Source: Candidatus Liberibacter americanus str. Sao Paulo (GTDB taxonomy: Bacteria; Pseudomonadota; Alphaproteobacteria; Rhizobiales; Rhizobiaceae). Taken from it: a stretch of DNA of 64,000 nt. Of the stretch, positions 60,992-64,000 are shown piece by piece. The DNA lies in contig NC_022793.1 of NCBI RefSeq assembly GCF_000496595.1, forward strand, positions 868,001 to 932,000, in the 5' to 3' direction. The notes beneath the pieces were generated by a model. That model worked only from the letters and a program-made list of their open reading frames with translations. It ran no database searches and was not told where the DNA came from. The number at the start of each line of letters is the position of its first letter. Position 1 is the first letter of the stretch. The translations under genes and the position numbers were made by a program.

Positions 60992-61597
60992 TTATGGGTA
61001 TAACATAAATTTTTCCCATTTATCCATAATTGTCTTACGAGAAAATACAATCCGCTCATGAAGACGATAAGGTCGTTCTTCCCAAAATTCTATATGCAAA
61101 GGACAAATTCGGAAACCACACCACCAAACAGGCCGAGGTATTTCACATGATTGGTAGATACTTGTATACTTTTCCACTGATCTTTTTAAAATATCAGCAG
61201 ATTCCATTATCTGCGATTGTTTAGAGGCCCAAGCGCCTATTTGACTACCACGTGGACGAGAAGCATAATAGGAATCTGATTCTGAATCGCAGCACTTGTT
61301 AACAAATCCACGCAAACGAACTTGCCTACACAAAGATTTCCAATAAAAACATAATGATACCTTTGGATTATCTTTCATTTCATAGCCCTTACAACTCTCA
61401 CTATTTGTATAGAATACAAAACCATCATTATCAAAATACTTCACAAGAACTACACGAGCATTAGGAAAACCATCTTTATTAGAAGTTGCTAACACCGCCG
61501 CATCAGGATAATGCGGCTCACAACGTTGCGCATCTTCCATCCATTGAGAAAAAAAAGAAAGAAATTCGTAATCATCAACGATATGATCTTTTTTCAC
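60992..61597 (-). CDS. pdxH: Pyridoxamine 5'-phosphate oxidase
   Basis: FMN enzyme that makes pyridoxal 5'-phosphate. DNDGFVFYTNSESCKGYEM and NPKVSLCFYWKSLCRQVRLRG bind FMN and substrate, SRPRGSQIGAWASKQSQ is the signature loop, and the C-terminus has the WEERPYRLHERIVF block. 201 residues, near the usual length. GTG start with GGCGG 9 bases upstream. Adjacent and divergent to fabI, an order known from rhizobia. Confidence 0.94.
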   Translation of the reverse strand: MKKDHIVDDYEFLSFFSQWMEDAQRCEPHYPDAAVLATSNKDGFPNARVVLVKYFDNDGFVFYTNSESCKGYEMKDNPKVSLCFYWKSLCRQVRLRGFVNKCCDSESDSYYASRPRGSQIGAWASKQSQIMESADILKRSVEKYTSIYQSCEIPRPVWWCGFRICPLHIEFWEERPYRLHERIVFSRKTIMDKWEKFMLYP

Positions 61598-61736
61598 TTT
61601 ATAAACCGCCTACTTATTGCTTATATAAAAAACATGCAAAAGCAACGCTTTTGATATTTAGTCAAACTTGAATCTATAAAAAATCTATGTAATACAAATA
61701 TTAAAATTAGATCAAGTAGTTTTTAGGAGTTTTAGT

Positions 61737-62573
61737 ATGCCTCAAATAGATGGCCTAATGAAAAATAAACGGGGCATTGTTTTCGGTGTTGCAAACAATC
61801 GCTCTCTTGCGTGGTCAATTGCTAAAATGTGCCATGATGCAGGCGCTGAGGTTGCGCTGACATGGCAAGGGGATGCAGTGAAAAAACGTATTGAAAATTT
61901 AGTTGATGGAATGAATTTTTTTATGGCCGGACATTGCAATGTTTCTGATGTAGAAACAATTAAAAATGTGTTTAGAAATGTAGAAAAACGTTGGGGAAAA
62001 ATAGATTTTATTGTCCATGCTGTTGCATTTTCAGAAAAAAGTGAATTGACAGGTCCTTACATAAATACAAGCCGCGAAAATTTTATTAACACAATGGATA
62101 TATCAGTATATTCGTTTACGTCATTAGCTGCTCACGCGGAACCAATGATGAATGCCAATGGAAGCATGTTAACTTTAACTTATATTGGATCAGCAAGAGT
62201 TATGCCTCATTATAACGTGATGGGTCTCGCTAAGTCAGCTCTGGAAACTTCTGTTAGATATCTCGCTATGGATTTAGGGAAAAAAGGGATTAGAATAAAT
62301 GCAATATCTGCTGGGCCTGTTAAGACCCTTGCATCATCTGCTATTGGTGATTTTAGATATATTTTAAAATGGAATGAGTATAATTCTCCTCTAAGACGTA
62401 ATATAACTTATGATGAAGTTGGGAAATCTGCACTTTATATGCTATCTGACCTTTCTAGTGGCGTTACTGGTGAATGTCACTATGTAGATGCCGGGTACCA
62501 TGTTGTTGGCATGAAAGTAGAAGATGCTCCAGATATATCTGTTGTCATGGATAACAACAATAAAACAGAATAG
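61737..62573 (+). CDS. fabI: Enoyl-[acyl-carrier-protein] reductase (NADH)
   Basis: Last step of each fatty-acid elongation cycle. GVANNRSLAWSIAKMCHDAG (about 17-36) is the FabI-type NAD turn, LTYIGSARVMPHYNVMGLAKSALE carries the Tyr-x6-Lys catalytic pair, and RINAISAGPVKTLASSAI is the substrate loop. The C-terminal GVTGECHYVDAGYHVVGM is typical. 278 residues. AGGAG lies about 10 bases before ATG. A clear terminator follows. Confidence 0.95.
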   Translation: MPQIDGLMKNKRGIVFGVANNRSLAWSIAKMCHDAGAEVALTWQGDAVKKRIENLVDGMNFFMAGHCNVSDVETIKNVFRNVEKRWGKIDFIVHAVAFSEKSELTGPYINTSRENFINTMDISVYSFTSLAAHAEPMMNANGSMLTLTYIGSARVMPHYNVMGLAKSALETSVRYLAMDLGKKGIRINAISAGPVKTLASSAIGDFRYILKWNEYNSPLRRNITYDEVGKSALYMLSDLSSGVTGECHYVDAGYHVVGMKVEDAPDISVVMDNNNKTE

Positions 62574-62598
62574 ATATCCTATATACAGCACGTAATTA

Positions 62599-62646
62599 AC
62601 TATATCCCGAATATAATACATTGGGATATAGTCTTGTTTTTTTTGT
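62599..62646 (+). terminator. Rho-independent terminator of fabI
   Basis: ACTATATCCC (62599-62608) pairs perfectly with GGGATATAGT (62623-62632), with a 14-base loop, followed by CTTG and nine T (62637-62645 region). It is 26 bases after the fabI stop codon. Confidence 0.9.
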
Positions 62647-62781
62647 TTAGGGTAATAATAAAAATCTAACATAATTTACAATATGATTTTTAGATTATTT
62701 TTTGATTTAAAATCAAATGGACATAACTAACAATATGCGGAATGATAAATTTTAAACCAATAACTATATTAATAGCCGTTT

Positions 62782-63441
62782 CTATTGCTCATCTTTAAAG
62801 TCAGAAATTTTAGAATTAGTTATAATATCAGCAATTAAATTATTAGAATAATAGTATTCAGGTATCAAAATAACAGATTCATGTTCAGAGGATGATAGTT
62901 TAAAGAAATTGCGTTGACTCGAGTTCTTCTTTAAAATTTCCAAGAGATAATTATTAGGAATACCATCTACAGTAACATCAATTATTCTTTGAAAAGACAT
63001 AATAGCTTTCCTAGTCATATCGTTAAAAGATCCGTCACAATCACCATGGTATAGATCACGTTTTTTTAATTCTTTTTGTATTTCTTCTAATAAACTAATT
63101 TTATTATCGCTAATAATAGAACTTTTAAATGAAGATTTTTCATCATTATATTCTACTCTTTCTAATCTAAAAGTCATGCCATCATCTTTAATAGGATCCA
63201 TCATACTGCGAATAGAACCTAAAATAATCTGATCAAATTGATAATTACGAGTAACTAATAATGGTGAAGGATGCCTACCCTTCTGATGATATAACGCATT
63301 ATATAATATCCATATAAAAATTATACCATATCCTATTGTAATAGATATGAATTTAGGATGCATATATATAATTTTTCTAAATAATTTTATAAAATAAGAA
63401 AAAAAACCAAGAAAACTAATATTATATCCTTTTCTAAACAT
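62782..63441 (-). CDS. Membrane-anchored peptidoglycan-binding protein
   Basis: 219 residues from ATG 63441 (TAGAGATA just before it); an upstream GTG at 63456 is in frame and is less likely. One membrane span (about 33-49, ISITIGYGIIFIWILYN) precedes a polar linker. A PG_binding_1-like domain is at about 120-180: LLEEIQKELKKRDLYHGDCD, GSFNDMTRKAIMSFQRIIDV, with the GxxDGxF/LQxxL pattern. The tail SSEHESVILIPEYYYSN is not recognised. Position after pdxH/fabI resembles rhizobial chromosomes. Function, probably wall attachment, is inferred from the domain only. Confidence 0.7.
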   Translation of the reverse strand: MFRKGYNISFLGFFSYFIKLFRKIIYMHPKFISITIGYGIIFIWILYNALYHQKGRHPSPLLVTRNYQFDQIILGSIRSMMDPIKDDGMTFRLERVEYNDEKSSFKSSIISDNKISLLEEIQKELKKRDLYHGDCDGSFNDMTRKAIMSFQRIIDVTVDGIPNNYLLEILKKNSSQRNFFKLSSSEHESVILIPEYYYSNNLIADIITNSKISDFKDEQ

Positions 63442-63914
63442 TATCTCTATAAACACCTATAATATATGTGTATACATATATTTTTTAATAGATTAATTCA
63501 ACGAACAATTATTAGCATAAAAAACAAAATCCTATATCAATAGAAAGCAACAACAAATAAATCTAAAAAAGATACTACATGATCAATAGAACTGAAAATC
63601 ATGCAAACAATCAATAAATATTATAAATTAATTTCTTTATTCATTTAATTTAATTTTTTTATATTAATAAATTACATAAATATATATAATAAAAAACACA
63701 TGTTATAAAATAATAATAATAAATTTAAAAATGCACGCATATACTTTTTTTAAAAATATAACTAAATTCCTTAGCTATTGTAAGGCAGATCTTACATACA
63801 AATGATAAATCTAAACTACTATAAGAAGATTTATATAAGTATATTAAAAGTAAATTATAATGAATATTAAATACTGGTTTAATAATAATCAACAAAATTA
63901 ATCATATTATACTA
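63442..63914. other. AT-rich spacer at the right edge
   Basis: No gene supported. A perfect 8-bp palindromic hairpin ATATATGT/ACATATAT (63462-63481) with plus-strand T6 next to it lies 20 bases before the start of the peptidoglycan-binding gene. It would be in that gene's leader. The remainder is low-complexity A/T. Confidence 0.35.
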
Positions 63915-63942
63915 TTGTTATCGAAATTTGATTTGTTATAAT
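63915..63942 (+). promoter_or_regulatory. Sigma-70-type promoter
   Basis: TTGTTA (63915-63920) and TATAAT (63937-63942) are separated by 16 bases, close to the consensus. It points to the coding start at 63980 at the right edge. Confidence 0.55.
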
Positions 63943-63979
63943 GGTGTGTCATGATATTAACTTTGGGATAGTTGATAGG

Positions 63980-64000
63980 GTGTTTTCTATTTTTAAAAAA
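63980..64000 (+). CDS. First codons of a truncated gene at the right edge
   Basis: GTG TTT TCT ATT TTT AAA AAA (VFSIFKK) starts 7 bases or so after GATAGG and 38 bases after the -10 box at 63937-63942. Only seven codons are visible, so no product can be named. Confidence 0.35.

Overview
The window looks like chromosomal DNA of an AT-rich (roughly 30% GC by eye), genome-reduced alphaproteobacterium of the Rhizobiales. The gene orders sdhCDAB / Inh-lipoprotein / zapE / mdh / sucCDAB / lpd, hemC-hemD-COG4223(mitofilin)-hemY, bamD-recN...ligA and purC-purS-purQ-purL-bolA-grxD are rhizobial. Low GC, long A/T-rich spacers and decaying genes fit a phloem- or insect-restricted 'Candidatus Liberibacter'. 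GC this low and a bamD region without lpxC make me lean to Ca. L. americanus or a close relative, but that is inference. I saw no rRNA, tRNA, CRISPR array, insertion sequence or prophage gene.

Layout. 1-300: a foreign-looking remnant. It is the tail of an enterobacterial-type coaBC (dfp) overlapping a broken dut in the arrangement known from E. coli. 614-2794 (+): YdcF-like membrane protein and tyrS. 3041-19764 (-): a long energy-metabolism cluster read from right to left: sdhC-sdhD-sdhA-sdhB, an Inh-type lipoprotein, zapE, mdh, sucC-sucD, sucA-sucB, lpdA, rpiA, gor. It supplies succinyl-CoA to oxaloacetate steps, complex II and the 2-oxoglutarate dehydrogenase complex. 19870-22466 (-): EVE protein, gpsA, tsaD. 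22542-27115 (+): heme genes hemC and hemD, a Mic60/mitofilin homologue and a HemY-like TPR membrane protein. 27475-28553 (+): queD-queC. 28818-30056 (+): dicarboxylate/glutamate symporter.

30502-41148 (-): ligA, a dipeptide ABC transporter locus (dppF, dppD and dppC intact, dppB and dppA broken by single-base frameshifts), recN, bamD. 41628-42302 (+): small outer-membrane beta-barrel candidate. 42532-44181 (-): ETF-ubiquinone oxidoreductase. 44739-52095 (+): rpe, then the purine block purB, purC, purS, purQ, purL, followed by bolA and the monothiol glutaredoxin gene. 52222-53454 (+): Bcr/CflA-type MFS exporter. 53780-55109 (-): GNAT acetyltransferase (apparently with an ATT start) and a LysE/RhtB exporter. 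55877-57787 (-): PpiD/SurA-type periplasmic foldase. 58469-60698 (+): rsmE, gshA. 60992-61597 (-): pdxH. 61737-62573 (+): fabI. 62782-63441 (-): peptidoglycan-binding membrane protein. A promoter and the first codons of a further gene lie at the right edge.

Together the genes describe a respiring, TCA-driven cell that makes its own purines, tetrapyrrole precursors, glutathione and queuosine precursors. It imports dicarboxylates or amino acids, and its peptide import is decaying. No new multi-gene system is evident. The observations most worth checking are the enterobacterial coaBC-dut remnant, the homopolymer frameshift in dppB next to intact ATPase genes, the GNAT gene that seems to need an ATT start codon, the gor ribosome-binding site held in a hairpin, and a small ORF coupled to rpe by a TAGTG overlap.
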